From assembly GCA_963576565.1 (NCBI GenBank), contig OY755047.1, positions 24,497,171 through 24,561,170 on the forward strand: a stretch of DNA of 64,000 nt. Reading direction: 5' to 3'. Under the pieces are notes generated by a model. That model was not told the DNA's origin and made no database searches. It saw nothing but the letters and a program-made list of their open reading frames with translations. This DNA is from Aspidapion aeneum. Its lineage: Eukaryota > Arthropoda > Insecta > Coleoptera > Brentidae. The translations under genes were made by a program, and so were the position numbers. Shown in pieces: positions 44,991 to 57,144 of this stretch (its first letter is position 1; every line of letters begins with the position of its first letter).

Positions 44991-47414
44991 TTGTATTTTC
45001 GTAGATTAAATTTGTAAAATAAAGCTGCAAAAAGGGAATCTTTTTTTATACTTAGCATAGGAAACACCTAAAGCGAAATTTCCATTTGATGATCGCTTGT
45101 TTTCCGGCTCCTAAATAAAAGATAAGAAAAAAATGAATTTCCTATTTTAGGAGAAATTAAATTTATTTTGATGGATTTAATTTAGAAATCGGGAATCCGA
45201 AAATCCGAACCGAATAAAAATTTAGCTTTAGGTGTTATAATAATAAACGCTTTTTGCAGGTTCTTCTTGAAATTCCCGACAAATTTAAGTATCTTCTTAA
45301 CCTATAATTTTTTAGAAAACAGCAATAGTAGTTGAGAGCGCCTATCAGTGGCGTATATAAGGGGGGTGCCTGCCACGATGAATGAACCGAACCGAACCGA
45401 ACCCCCCCCCCCCCGAAACTAAGATTTTCTAGAGTTAGTTTCATGCTTCATGAAGACAAACTTAAAATAGCATAAAATACGGCCTGATGGGGTCTCGCGC
45501 CCCCCCCCCCCAAAACTGTCTCGGGCTCACCCCGAAACTTTATTCTATATTCTCGTGGGTATATTTTTTAAAACTACGCTAGGTTAATTGGTTAAAACTA
45601 AAAAAACTAAACTAACTAATGGATCACACAATTTTAAGTCACCAGGTGTTTGCCTCCAATTTGAGTAGGAATGTCGGTGTGACGTTATGAATCCAAGATG
45701 ACGTCTTCTATCATGTTTTTTCAAAAACTTTGGCTTATAACTTTGGCCAAATTCGTTTTACAGAAAAACTGTTAATACGTTTTTTGTTTGCAATAGAACA
45801 GCAACAAAAAAAGTAAAGAAATTAGCTTTATATTTTAAAAATTAAAAAAGTATCTTTTTGTACCCAAAAATAAATTAGGAAAAGTTTGGACTACCCCAAA
45901 TCGATTGGTTATGAAGCATTCAATTTTAAGTCACCATCTAGTTCCCTCAAATTTGAGTAAGAGCATCTGTGTGACGTCATAAATCCAAGGTTGCAATTTT
46001 AAACTTTTGCTTTTAACTTTTGGGATTTGTTGAACCAATTTTTATGATTGTTACCTTTATTATGCGTGGCAAAAATAGAGCTTTTCTACAAATTTAAATC
46101 TTGGATTTCAAGGTATCGGAAAAAAAATATACCTGCTCAAAAGCATGATGAATTATCTGCAAATAACTCCCTGTTTCATTAAAATCGGTTCGAAATTTAT
46201 AACGGTATCCAGTATTTTTTGGCCTACCCGAACTCACCACATTTGCAAAAACGAAATAATTTAGTTTTATTTTAGGGCTCTCCAATTTATTTGGCCTAGA
46301 TCCGCCACTATTAATCAAATGTAATTTATGAGGCTGAACCGACCTTTACAATAATCCCTTTAGAAGGGCCGTTACCCAGGAAAAAATTTCGGGGGGATAA
46401 GAAGTTTAAACAAATTTTCGGACAATTTCCGTTATGTTTTGAGAATTGTACAAAATGTTAATTTTTAGCATGTTTTTTTAATTTTTGCTGAAATCTAACC
46501 GTTCAAAAACGATATCAACCAAAAAAGTCTGTAAAAATGTTTGTAGATTTTACACCCTGTCACTTGTGTCCATTTATCAATAATAATGTTAATCCTGGAA
46601 TAAATTATAGGTTAAAAAAAATTGATTTAAAATTTAATTTTACGTTTATTTTTAATATTTTCAAAACTAAAGTTCTAACAGTTTATTTTAGTTATTACAC
46701 AAACGGTTGCAAGAAAATTTATTCAATGCCGAATTTCAATATATTTTGTGGTTTAAAATGTATATATTTTTAAACACTGTACAGCGTGTCCCATTTTCGA
46801 TGGGATTAAATGGGAAACTCGGTTATTAAAGATATCGATTTTCTAATTGCACCTTACCGTGCTCTTTTTTGGAGCCCTTTAAAATGGTGTAATCAGATTT
46901 TTGCTATACCCCGTGGTTTCGCTAATACAGGGAGTTTTTGAAAAAATTGCATTTTAATTTATTCCTTGTATCTCGCTTATTTTGCAAGATATTTTTATTC
47001 TGTAAAAACCTTTCTATGGCAACTTTTTTAGAGCAAAATAATGACGTTGTCAATTTTTTAAAATATTGTTTAGTTTTTGAGATATGGTATTTATCATAAA
47101 AAAATTAAATACGGACCTGGATTTTTTTATTACTATTTTGATTGGTTTCATACTAGTATTATCATAAAATAATAAAAATTTTTAAATTTTTTGTTTTAAC
47201 GTAAAAAAAATATTTAATATTTAAAAAAAAAATTAGTCCGAACCTGGATATTTTTAACATAAATATAAATTAAAAATTGCTAGATAAACAATTTTTAGTT
47301 TAACTGTTTTGATACTTAGCATATTAAAATGGTTTTACGTTAATTTACAGATTTATTTGAAACAAAGTCTACGAAAAATACAAAAAAAAACAAATTATAA
47401 AAAATAACTAATTA
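44991..47414. other. Cargo of the large DNA element, no gene seen
   Basis: AT-rich. It contains a gaaccgaaccgaaccgaacc tract with adjoining C runs near 45385-45415 and another C run near 45502. A cagcgtgtcccattttcgat word at about 46790 resembles a Tc1/mariner-type end without a partner. The 78-residue ORF at 46537 shows nothing recognisable. Confidence 0.4.
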
Positions 47415-47512
47415 GGTACTCATTGAAATTGAAATTGAAATTGAGATTTTGATGGAAATTGAAATTGAGATTTTGATGGAAATTGAAATTGAGATTTTGA
47501 TGGAAATTGAAT
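47415..47512. repeat. Minisatellite of gaaattgagattttgatgg units
   Basis: Three near-identical ~30-bp units, each an aaattg run followed by agattttgatgg. Confidence 0.85.
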
Positions 47513-48780
47513 GAAACCCGTAACAAAAATAATATTTTTTAGTCATTTTTGCAATTTACGGACGCCCCTGGAGAGTTTTTTTTTTTGTGACACACTGTTT
47601 AAAAGGACATTTTATTATAGGGCCCGCAGCCGAAGCCATAAAAGGTCGAAAGTACAAAAGGTCGAAAAAAAATCGACAAAACAAAATATTAAAAATACAA
47701 GTTTACCGTATCAAGTCGAATTGACCTGTCCAGTCGATGTGGACCCGCGGTCGTACTTTCGATCTTTTGTACTTTCGATCTTTTGTATTTTCGACCTTTT
47801 GTACTTTCAACCTTTTGAACTTTCGACCTTTTGTTTTTTGATCTTTTGTACTTCGACCTTTTGTACTTTTGACCTTTTGTATTTTCGACCTTTTGTACTT
47901 TCGACCTTATTTTTTCGACCTTTTGTACTTTCGACCTTTTGTACTTTCGACCTTTTATCCGCGGCTCTTTATTATCCACCGAAAAGCTAATAAGACACAA
48001 AGTTGATTAGTTTGGATTGATCTTAAATAATTTCTTTAAATTAAGAACACCACTGAAGCGGTAAATATAAAATAACTTCCACTTTGTTATACATCGTTTG
48101 AAAGAAATATATTGGCTATGACGAAGTATAAAACACATTTTTTGATAAAGACCTTGGTTTTTCAGAAAACCGAATAAAACGTATGAAAAGCATGTTTTTT
48201 TTAATGATTTGTTGAAATCATCCCCATTGACGGACGTCGCTGGAGAGTTTGCTATAAGTCAAACCCCACCAAGTTTCACATTTTTAAAAAGGGAATTTCC
48301 CTGTCTATAAAAAGTGTGGAACAAGTTTTTTCATGTTAAGCTTAGTTTTTGAGAAAATTAGATAAAACATGTAACAAAAATGGTTTATTTTCTGTTTTTC
48401 TAAAATTAATTTAATTTACGAATGCCCCTGAAGTTTTATTTATAAAACCGATTTAATCATGTTACACGTCATTTTGAAGGAAATTTTATTGAGTATACCA
48501 AAATGTATTACACGGTTTTCTGTAGATATTAGTTTTTTAAAAAATTAAATAAATCTTGGAAAGAAACAGGTATTTTTTCAACTTTTTTTAATTACTTCAA
48601 TTAACGGACGCCGCTGGAGAGCTTGTTATTAGTCTAACTTTATTAAGTTATACCATGTTGAAACGGGAATTTTATTGTCTACAATAAAGTATATTTTACA
48701 TTTTTCTCTTAGAAGCTTAGTTTTTAAGAAAATTTGAAAAAACCTCAAACTTTCAGATTTTGGGGGGTCTGGGGGGGTTT
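47513..48780. repeat. Diverged ~190-bp tandem repeats (gacg(c/t)c(c/g)ctggagag)
   Basis: Four units share a (t/a)acggacg(c/t)c(c/g)(c/g)ctggagag(t/c)tt block (about 47558, 48230, 48415 decayed, 48602), followed by gtc(a/t)aac..., gggaattt and agcttagttttt. The first unit is interrupted by the element at 47619-47967. No coding role; the 159-residue ORF at 47511 is produced by this repeat. Confidence 0.7.
47619..47967. mobile_element. Foldback/minisatellite element, ggtcgaaagtacaaaa type
   Basis: About 349 bp, flanked by tttattat (47611-47618 and 47968-47975). The left arm ataaaaggtcgaaagtacaa returns inverted at the right, where a long array of ttttgtactttcgacc units fills most of the element. 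A cgcagccg/cggctc pair lies near the ends. ORFs on both strands here are made only of this array. Confidence 0.7.
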
Positions 48781-49658
48781 TTAGAGGTTCTTGCAGCCAT
48801 TTAAAAAAATAATAATATGTTATTATTTTTTAATTATACAAATATATGTTTTGAATGTACACCTGTGACAATTTGGGCTTTCCAGCGGCAATTTAAAATT
48901 CCGCCGCCATTTTGGCCGCCATCTTGAATATCTCAGCCCCTGTCAATATTTCGAGTTGGCAACAGGGATATTCGGATTCAGCGGGGTCAAAATTGGGGGA
49001 ATTGCCCATTTGCTAAAAAGTAATATAAAATGCTTCTAGAAAGTGGATTTTCCCGAATCTTGCCTGAACTAGGAGGAATGCCCCCTCCCCCCAATTTAAA
49101 TGAATTCAACTTGAAAAATTAAGTTTTAAGTTAATACTCAAAAATATTTCTTTACTCACCTTGAGTATTGTTTACTTAATTACGAAAATTAATGTTCAAC
49201 ATTTTTGTTTTAAAGCGGCTACTTTCAAAAGTTATATCTAACTTATTAAATATTTGTATACAATGGGTTTTTGAACAAAAATATTTTTTTGAAAAAAACA
49301 ATGTGTTAAGGATACAAAATGCGACAAGAAAAATTAAAAAAAAAAGATATAAACATTTTTCCTTTTTTTCGTAGGTCTATAGAACGTGCACCACTGACTT
49401 TAGAGGGTACTAAGGTACCTACATGGTCAAAAAGGAAATTTTATCCGCTTGCAAAATAATATTTAGAATAATTTTAGAAAAGTTGACCGTTTTCGAGTTA
49501 TTAGCAAAAACCGTCAAAAAGCACTTTTAAGGGGGGAACCACCCCCCTGCCAGGGTTGGGGGGGTTCCCTTTCGTAAAATGTTCGGGCGAGTCTATCCAT
49601 ACCAAATGTGTTGCTTCTATCATTAAACGCAGTATCGGACCCCGTAGGGCCTGAACTA
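48781..49658. other. Cargo sequence, nothing recognised
   Basis: Contains ccgccgccattttggccgcc near 48900 and G- or C-rich tracts (ggggggtctgggggg near 48760, cccctccccccaat near 49082). No gene and no defined element. Confidence 0.35.
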
Positions 49659-49660
49659 TA

Positions 49661-50753
49661 CAGGGTGTCCCATAACTTGCCAACAGGTGATAGAGGAGAT
49701 CATGCCTGATAAAAAAGTTTCTTTGATGCATGGGTCAAAACACTTTCTTTGTCGAGATACAGAGCATCAAAGTTGGCGATTTTTAAAACTTTTTTGATAA
49801 TAACTTTTTAAAAAAACGCTGTAAAAATATGAAATTGGGTAAAGTCGTGTATTAGAACAAGAGCAATAAGTTGAAATACAAATTATTTTTAAAAAAATTA
49901 GTCGGTAAATTTTTTTTAGAAAAAACTATTTTTTTGGTATAAACTTTTATGAATAAAATATTAAATGCAATTTTTTTTAAATATTTTTTGTTAATAAATA
50001 CAAGTCTCTAGCGAGACATAATAATAAAATATTATTAATATTTTTTAAAAGAATAAGTAAGCAAAAATTAATTTTTTCAAAAAATTATTATTTTTTTATG
50101 TGGTTATTTTGACAGCCTGTATCTCAATCTCAACTTGTTTTCAGCGGCGTAGCGTGGGGGGGGCGCGGGGGGTTCGTCGCCCCCCCCGCCCCGAGGGTAG
50201 TGGCGCCCCATAGGTGGGAGAGGCGCCCTTGTGTCTTGTGTCGTATCGGCCGCCCCCTGAGACATGATGACCTTTTTTTTTTTTTAGTTGCAAGATTTCG
50301 TCAGAGGCGCCCTTGTGACTTATCGGCCGCCCCCTGACATATGATGACTTTTTTTTTTTTTTGGAGACGGCGCGGTTCAAATTTCTACGGCGCGGTTCTT
50401 TTTTTTTGGTCGCAAGATTTGTGAGAGGCGCCTTTTTGACCTTTTGGTTTTTTTTTTGCCGTAAGATTTTTCATCAGTTTTCAGAGGCGCCCTTTTTAGC
50501 TGTCGCCCCCCCCCCCCCCCCGCCCTTTCGGGCGCGCTACGCATCAAAAAAAGAAATACCACATTTTTGAATCCCAATGACTGTGAAAAATTTTCTTTTT
50601 TTTGTTAAACTCTTTTTCCCTCACTCCTTTAACTTTAAAAATCCTATATCTTAAAAACAGATGTGTGACCCTTATGTGATATAAACTTTTTTCTCGGAAA
50701 TAACCTCCTCTATCACCTGCTGCACTATGGCTCCTAAGTTATGGGACACCCTG
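49661..50753. mobile_element. Tc1/mariner-type non-autonomous element, TA duplication
   Basis: The ends cagggtgtcccataactt are inverted at the two sides with TA outside (49659-49660 and 50754-50755). Further in, (g/c)aggtgatagaggag is also shared. The element is 1093 bp, of which about 400 bp is a nested hAT MITE. No transposase. Confidence 0.85.
50142..50542. mobile_element. hAT-type MITE, copy 2 (right end truncated)
   Basis: Starts cagcggcgtagcgtg and contains the usual gcgccccat, a-run and gcgccc words, with several internal aggcgcc duplications. The right side stops at gggcgcgctacgc, without the final cgctg, so there is no TSD. Confidence 0.8.
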
Positions 50754-50845
50754 TATAAAGTTGTAAGGACTAACAACCTCCCCCAATTTAGAGTTATAGA
50801 ATATTTTTTCAATGCTTAATGTATTTCTCAAATTTAGGTTTTTTG

Positions 50846-51053
50846 CAAGGGGTGGGTCGATCGCCGATTTTTGTACACCAAAGGGAAATACCTACGGTAT
50901 AATACTTACAGTATTTCCTCCAATTTCAATGGTATTTCCTAGTATTTCCCAAGCACTTCCCGGTATTTCCTAGTATATTTCCCAGAACTCCCCAAGTATT
51001 TCCTGGTATTTACCCTAACCTGTACACCAAAAGGAAATACCGACCCACCACTC
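50846..51053. mobile_element. Minisatellite-cored element, ggaaatacc type, copy 2
   Basis: The left end caaggggtgggtcgatcg and right end cgacccaccactc are inverted, with tttttgtacacca and tgtacacca inside. The core is a tandem array of tatttcctagtatttcccaa variants. The flanks ggttttttg/gattttttac are only a weak match, so a TSD cannot be claimed. Same family as 13691-13903. Confidence 0.7.
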
Positions 51054-51127
51054 GATTTTTTACAAATGCCTGACATTTGCAAAAGAGTAGTTATTTAGTT
51101 TTATTTTTGTTTGATTAAAATAAATAA

Positions 51128-51910
51128 ATCGATCCATGACGGATCTGATACCTTCCTAGCTAGCCTATTAGCACAAGTGAAGCTATGGATAATCAGCCTT
51201 GAAAACACTTTTTTGTAATGCTCCTACATAGTTTTTTTTATTGAGCAAAATCTAGTCTACTATATTCTGACAACCGCATGTTGATGCGATGCTCCCTTAA
51301 AAAGTTAGCATTTTTTAAAAATTTTAATTGTTAAAAAACTGTCGTTAGCGTTATTGGATTTTGAAAAACTAATCAGCTCGTTGGAGTGTCGAATACGATT
51401 TTACCTGAAAATCAGCGGCGTAGCGTGCCCGAAAGGGAGGGGGGGGGCGACAGCTAAAAAGGGCGCCTTTGAAAACTGATGAAAAATCTTGTGGCATAAA
51501 AAAAACCAAAAAGGTCAAAAAGGCGCCTCTCACAAATCTTGCGACCAAAAAAAAAAAAAAAAAAAGGTCTTCATGTCGTTAGTTTCCTTTGGCACCCACT
51601 CAATTGGCCATTACCGGCCCGACTTAATAAAGCTGAGGGCGCTTCGGCCACCTATGGGGCGCCACTACCCTCGGGGCGGGGGGGGGCGACGAACCCCCCG
51701 CGCCCCCCCCCACGCTACGCCGCTGCTGAAAATTTTATGAAAACCGGTTCAGCGGTTTAGGAGCTATCGTGAACACACATAGACAGACATCACGACGATA
51801 TTGATAGGATAGGTCAAAATACACCCAAATAACAAATTTTCGGCGTTATCACAAAAAAAATTTTTTCGTCGAAAACAATACCTTTATTAGCCATTGCTGT
51901 GCGGGCTAGT
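51128..51910. repeat. Repeat family R1, copy 3, split by a hAT MITE
   Basis: Runs from cgatccatgacggatctgat to gctgtgcgggctagtaaggt, with the hAT MITE 51413-51725 inside. This is the most complete copy and shows the accttcctagc/gct(a)g(g/t)aaggt end relationship. Confidence 0.75.
51413..51725. mobile_element. hAT-type MITE, copy 3, 8-bp TSD
   Basis: 313 bp, from cagcggcgtagcgtg to cacgctacgccgctg. Perfect duplication ctgaaaat (51405-51412 and 51726-51733). Removing it restores the R1 word found at 13530-13550. Confidence 0.93.
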
Positions 51911-52759
51911 AAGGTCAAAATACTTAAGGTATTAAGGACTCTCTTATTTACCACAATTTCTTATCCACTTCTTGCACAGCTCCACATTTCTGGGAAATTT
52001 AAATTGCCTCACACTATCGGTTGTTCTGTATTTGGACTTTCCACAATTAAAATACATGCATTTGTTTCCCGATTTTGCGGAATATTTAATATTATCCATA
52101 TCGCACCGTTAAATCTAAAGAGACGTAACTCAAAAGTTTTGAAAATGAGTTGATGTAACAAAAATGCATTCAAATGTGCTTTTTAACTAAAGATCACCAA
52201 AATTTACTTTGTTTACAATTTTTCGGGAAATTATGGAAAACTTTTGTTTATAAGCACAAAGTTAAAATATGAGCTAAAAAGACACGTTGTAAGTATTTTT
52301 ATTTCAGGGACACATTTTTAAATTTTTGAGTTATGTCTTTTTAGTTTTAAGTGTGCAGTATTTTGCATCACGCCGACAACAAAATACTGAATTGATGTGA
52401 TATTGATGTGTACCGCTTGCTTGAGATTGACAGAATGACCTCTTGACTTCGCGACGGGCTTTGTTATGTGAGCGGGTACGTAGGGAAGGGAAAAAGTGAA
52501 GCGGCTCGAGCACGAAGTAGGTATATAGTCTATTATATACTCATACACATTTATTTTTATTTCAAGGCCACTTATCTATGTACTTTTTGGGTCGATTGAG
52601 CCACGACAAGAGATCGGGCAACAAAGCACAGTCAAAGAGCGAGCATTTACCAGAAAATTTTAAATTTAAGATAATTCGGCAGCTAGCGCAGGCTAGGTAA
52701 ACTAAAAGATCCGTAAGCCGGGACCGTGCCTCTGCTGCCATAGGCTATCTTACTCTATG
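51911..52759. other. Right end region of the large DNA element
   Basis: No convincing gene. Short ORFs at 51899 and 52331 have no domain. The last 50 bp hold the inverted end (cggcttacgg on the minus strand, then catagagtaa). Confidence 0.4.
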
Positions 52760-54178
52760 CTACAGCTGGGAAGATTGAGAATTCGCCACACTGTATTGGT
52801 TGCCGAAATAGAAGACGAATTTATTTTGGGAATGGACTTGATAAGTAAACATGGATTTGCGTTTGATAATAAACTTAATACCCTAAGATTTGGGAATGAA
52901 GAGTTCATTTTGTCAAATAGTCACTTCAATAAAGAACCAATAAAGGTCGTGGCAGTATGCACAACAAGACTAGTCGGTAACAGTGAGACCATAATTTTTG
53001 GGAGGCTGGAAAGTAAAACATCAAGCTGCGTCGGACTCATAAGCCAACAAAACACACCCAACACCTACCTCGTTGCAAAATCACTAGTTAAAACCGATAA
53101 AGACATCCCGATTAGAGTCGCCAATATTTTCCCAAATAGTGTCAAAATTAATAAGGGGGAGGTGGTAGCATTATTTGAACCAGTACAGAAAGTAACAAGA
53201 TGTGAAGAGCCAACTTTCGAGGATACAAGCAAGTTACCAATGGAGGTACTTCAGCAATTTGAGTCAACTTGGCAACATCTCACTCCAGAAGAATATAGTA
53301 AAGCGAGAGAGTTTATAGAAGAACAAAGTAATATCTTCGAAACTAGGAGTAGTTCGGGACGCACAAACCTTATTCAACATACTATCAACACTGGCGATGC
53401 CCAACCGATAAGACAACCCCCAAGAAGACTACCAATGGCCAAGCAAGAAGAAGTTCACAATCTCATTAATAAAATGCTCAGCGACGGTGTTATTGAAGAG
53501 TCATCAAGTCCTTGGTCATCTCCTGTGGTGTTGGTCACTAAAAAGGATGGAAGTACTAGGTTTTGTGTTGACTACAGGAAACTTAACGATGTGACCAAGA
53601 AAGATAGTTACCCACTGCCAAGAATAGACGACACATTAACAACGTTGGCAGGATCATATTGGTTTTCTACTCTTGACCTGAAAAGTGGGTATTGGCAAGT
53701 AGGAATCTTTGAAAGAGATAAAGAGAAGACTGCATTCTCTGCTGGAAGTGGACTTTATCAGTTTAATGTGATGCCATTTGGCCTGTGCAATGCCCCAGCT
53801 ACATTTGAAAGACTAATGGAAGTCGTTCTACGAGGCCTTACTTGGAAAACCTGCCTAGTCTATTTGGATGATGTCATAGTAATGGGGAAATCATTTCAAG
53901 AACATCTAGATAATTTACGAGAAGTATTCTCAAGAATCAGGAACGCAAATCTTAAATTAAACTCAAAGAAATGTTTTCTGTTCCAAGAAAAAGTTGAGTT
54001 CCTGGGTCACGTCGTTTCCCGAGAAGGCATCCATACCGACGAAAAGAAGCTACAAGCAATAAAAGAATGGCCTCAACCTCGTGACAAACATGAATTGAGA
54101 AGCTTTTTGGGTCTGTGTACATACTACAGACGATTTGTAGAAGGATTCGCCAAAATAGCGTCTCCGTTACATAGCTTC
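52760..54178 (+). CDS. Gypsy Pol, end of protease and reverse transcriptase
   Basis: Continues Pol after the large insertion. FILGMDLISKHGFAFDN closes the protease. A linker leads to a canonical Ty3/Gypsy reverse transcriptase: GVIEESSSPWSSPVVLVTKK, RFCVDYRKLNDVTKKDSYPL, FSTLDLKSGYWQ, VMPFGLCNAPATFERLM and the YLDD active site (53861-53872). It is followed by EFLGHVVSREGI and LRSFLGLCTYYRRFV. Near 54175 a one-base indel throws the frame to a stop at 54202. The frame also begins at the insertion junction, so this is not a free-standing gene. Confidence 0.93.
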
Positions 54179-56048
54179 TTACAAATGGAATACCGAATGT
54201 GACCAAGCATTTAGAAGACTAAAAGCAGCATTATGTTCTAGTCCGATTCTTGCATATCCCATTCCAAAAGGAAAATTCATATTAGATACTGATGCGAGCA
54301 ACGATGGCATAGGAGCAGTACTCTCCCAAGTACAAGATGGAGAAGAACGGGTCATCGAATTTTTCAGCAAGAAGCTATCCAAACCAGAGAGAAATTATTG
54401 TGTTACTAGAAAGGAGCTCCTAGCCATAGTTAAATCCGTAGATCACTTTCACAAATATCTCTACGGACAAGAGTTTCTGATTAGAACGGATCATGCTGCG
54501 TTACAGTGGCTCATGAAAATGAAACAACCTGAGGGGCAAGTCGCGAGATGGATAGAAAAGCTACAACAATACCATTATCAAATTAAGCACCGAGCAGGAA
54601 GGGTGCATAATAATGCAGATGCATTGTCCAGAAGACCTTGCCCCGAGGATTGTAAACATTGCAGGAAAATTGACCAGAAAGAAGGAATTACCTACGTGCG
54701 CCAGATAAAGTTAGAACCAGATGAAGAATGGATGTCGGCTTCGATTAGAACCACACAACTTAACGACAAAGATGTAGGACCTATCTTGCGATGGAAAGAA
54801 GAGAACAAGCCACGACCATCATGGCAAGATATCGCAAACCAAGGGGTGATATTCAAATCACTGTGGGCACAATGGGATTCACTGATAGTAGAAGAAAACA
54901 TCCTTAAACGTGCCTGGGAATGTGCCGATGGCCTTACTGTGATTAATCAAGTAGTGGTTCCTAGGAGCATGGTAGACAATATAATGGCCGAATGCCATGG
55001 TGGAAAATCAGGCGCGCACCTAGGCATAAATAAAACCATGGACAAAATTCGAAACCGATTTAATTGGGTCAATTACTTTCAAGATGTGAAAAACTGGTGC
55101 CGCCGATGTTCGACTTGTGCAGCCAGCCAAGGTCCCAAAACAAGGTCCAGAGGTCAAATGAAACAATATAACGTAGGTCTGCCATTCGAACGCATTGCTA
55201 TTGATGTGGCCGGACCATTTCCAGAAACTAAAAAGGGCAACAAATACATCCTTGTTGTCATGGATTATTTTAGCAAATGGCCAGAAGTTTTTGCTTTGCC
55301 TAACCAAGAGGCCGCTACAGTTGCAGAAGTTCTGGTAAATGATGTTTTCAGCCGATTTGGCATTCCTTTGGAACTACATTCAGATCAAGGAAGAAACTTT
55401 GAATCAAAGCTCTTCCAGAATCTCTGTGACCTTTTAGGAATACATAAAACACGGACTACTGCTTTGCATCCGCAGTCAGATGGCATGGTTGAAAGATTTA
55501 ATAAAACAATAGAGGAACATCTTTGCAAAGTTGTTGATGAGCACCAAACAGATTGGGACCAATATATTCCATTGTTTTTGATGGCCTATAGAACTGCCAT
55601 TCACAATACGACAGGAGCTACTCCATCTAGTATCCTGTTTGGTAGAGAACTGCGTTTACCATGTGATATCATGTTTGGTTCACCTGAAGAAGCACACTTA
55701 GAGGTTAATGATTATGTCGAACATTTAAGACAAAAGCTGCACGATATCCATGAGGTGGTTAGAGAGCGAATAGAAATAGCCAGTGACCGCATGAAAGCGA
55801 GATATGACCTGAAAGCAAACTCTTCAGGGTTCAAAGAGAATGATCAAGTCTGGCTATACAATCCTCAACGCAAGAAAGGAAGATCACCTAAGTTGACACC
55901 ACCATGGGAAGGGCCTTATAAAGTTGTTAAGAGAATTAATGATGTAGTCTACCGAATCCAGAGAAGCCCGAAGTCCAAGATGAAAGTTGTTCATCTAGAC
56001 AGACTAAAACCTTACCTGGGAAATGTTGATCGAGACGATCAAACCTGA
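54179..56048 (+). CDS. Gypsy Pol, RNase H and integrase
   Basis: The other frame resumes immediately after the indel. RNase H: LDTDASNDGIGAVLSQ, TRKELLAIV, RTDHAALQWL, ADALSRRP. The integrase zinc finger reads HGGKSGAHLGINKT...CRRCSTC. The catalytic core has Asp at 55203-55205, Asp at 55383-55385 and Glu at 55491-55493, a DD35E spacing. The C-terminal GPYKVVKRINDVVYRI block ends before the TGA at 56046-56048. No chromodomain and no env ORF follow. The polypurine tract gaagaggaggatag lies just before the 3' LTR. Apart from the indel, this half looks intact. Confidence 0.93.
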
Positions 56049-56060
56049 AGAGGAGGATAG

Positions 56061-56450
56061 TGTTACAAATTCAAGTTATTTAAATTTTATAATTGGAATT
56101 TATTTAGGTTTAGTGTAGTATTAGGTCGATTTATCTTAAGGTTGTATTCTTAGTCTAGGTTTTAGTTGCGTTGTCTGTGGCTTGCGGTCGCGGTAGTGCG
56201 GGAACTTTCCGGACGTCGAAGGCTGCCGGAAAGTTCGAGAGAGATGGACGATCCTATATATAGGGCCGGGGTCGCGCACCAGGCAGTCAGTCACAGATAG
56301 CGTGCTGTTGATAGACCGATTATAGTAGTGAATTATTAGCAAGTTATTACTAAGTTTAAGTGCGTGTTTTTGTACATAATTTGTCGAAATAAATTGACGT
56401 ATCGTTTTCAACAATTGCGAGTTTTAATTTGTCGTTGTGAACCCGTAACA
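56061..56450 (+). repeat. 3' LTR of Ty3/Gypsy element
   Basis: 390 bp, tgttac...gtaaca, nearly identical to 33015-33404, followed by atat. Confidence 0.92.
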
Positions 56451-56454
56451 ATAT

Positions 56455-56760
56455 TTTTACAATACCAATATCCAGAAGAAAAAATCGGGAGATTAAAAAA
56501 ATTTTATAAAAATATTGTCCAATTTTTTTTGGGGAAATATTTTTTAACACACTTTGTTGACTATTTTGGTGGGGATTGATCCCCCTGATCTCCCCGTTTG
56601 GTACGGCCTTGCCAATATCTCATATCTTAGTTGCGAAAAGTCATTCTTGGTGCTAAAATACCTACATAAAAAATCTAAGAAATCGATTAACCCATTGAAA
56701 AATCGGTATTGGGTCCAATTCAAATTAAGATTATAGATAAAATTGCAGCATCAAGTTCAT
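56455..56760 (+). pseudogene. Possible relic of hAT transposase C-terminus
   Basis: Within the hAT part, a plus frame reads LANISYLSCEKSFLVLKYLH, resembling the hAT dimerisation segment (LPxS.A.xE+SFS.LK.IK). Upstream is YQYPEEKIGRLKKFYKNI-like sequence. Stops and frameshifts surround it, so only a scrap could remain. The similarity is short and by eye only. Confidence 0.4.
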
Positions 56761-57144
56761 TATTAAAAAGGTCGTTACCATATGAAAAATTAGCAAGTCT
56801 GCTCTGCCCCCGGTGGTTAAAAGGGCGCAAGTTACGAAAGTGTGGTTCGGAAAAAGGTAGTACTACAGTTACTGCTATTTGTTTTGTTTTTGTTTTTTTT
56901 TTTTTTACCGAAGCCTCATGATGTCAAATTTTAAGCTATTTTTTGTGGTTTATCATAAATTATGTAAAAAATATGTAAAAAAATCTAAGGCTTGGGGTGA
57001 GGGCCCGAGCCCCCCCCCCCTGGGTGCGCCCATGCTTGCAGCCTTTTAACTAACGAAGGCAGTGCTGTTGTATGTTGAAATTTTGTACTTTTTTTTTGAG
57101 TTTTCATTTTGTGGAAAATTTAGAAATTAATTTTATGTTAATAG

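Larger units (their letters stand above)
35906..52759. mobile_element. Large DNA transposon with P-like ends, 7-bp TSD, nested cargo
   Basis: The insertion splits Gypsy pol and is flanked by ctacagc (35899-35905 and 52760-52766); one copy is what an uninterrupted pol would have. The left end reads catagagtaatacatacag and the right end, inverted, catagagtaagatagcctat. Further in, both have cggtcc/aggtcc and cttacgg blocks, giving imperfect inverted ends of about 40-48 bp. CA-starting ends with a 7-8-bp TSD suggest the P superfamily, but no THAP domain or transposase is seen. It is 16.9 kb, or about 10.4 kb without the LTR element inside. Confidence 0.75.

Noticed and set aside
47511..48000. 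159- and 103-residue ORFs on opposite strands
   Set aside because: Both are translations of the ggtcgaaagtacaaaa array.
50141..51760. Lys- and Pro-rich ORFs around G/C and A runs
   Set aside because: They fall in hAT MITE copies and reflect homopolymers.
35906..52759. Maverick/Polinton identity for the 16.9-kb insertion
   Set aside because: The size fits and the short TSD is close to 6 bp, but the ends do not start with AG and there is no polymerase B, integrase, ATPase or capsid gene.
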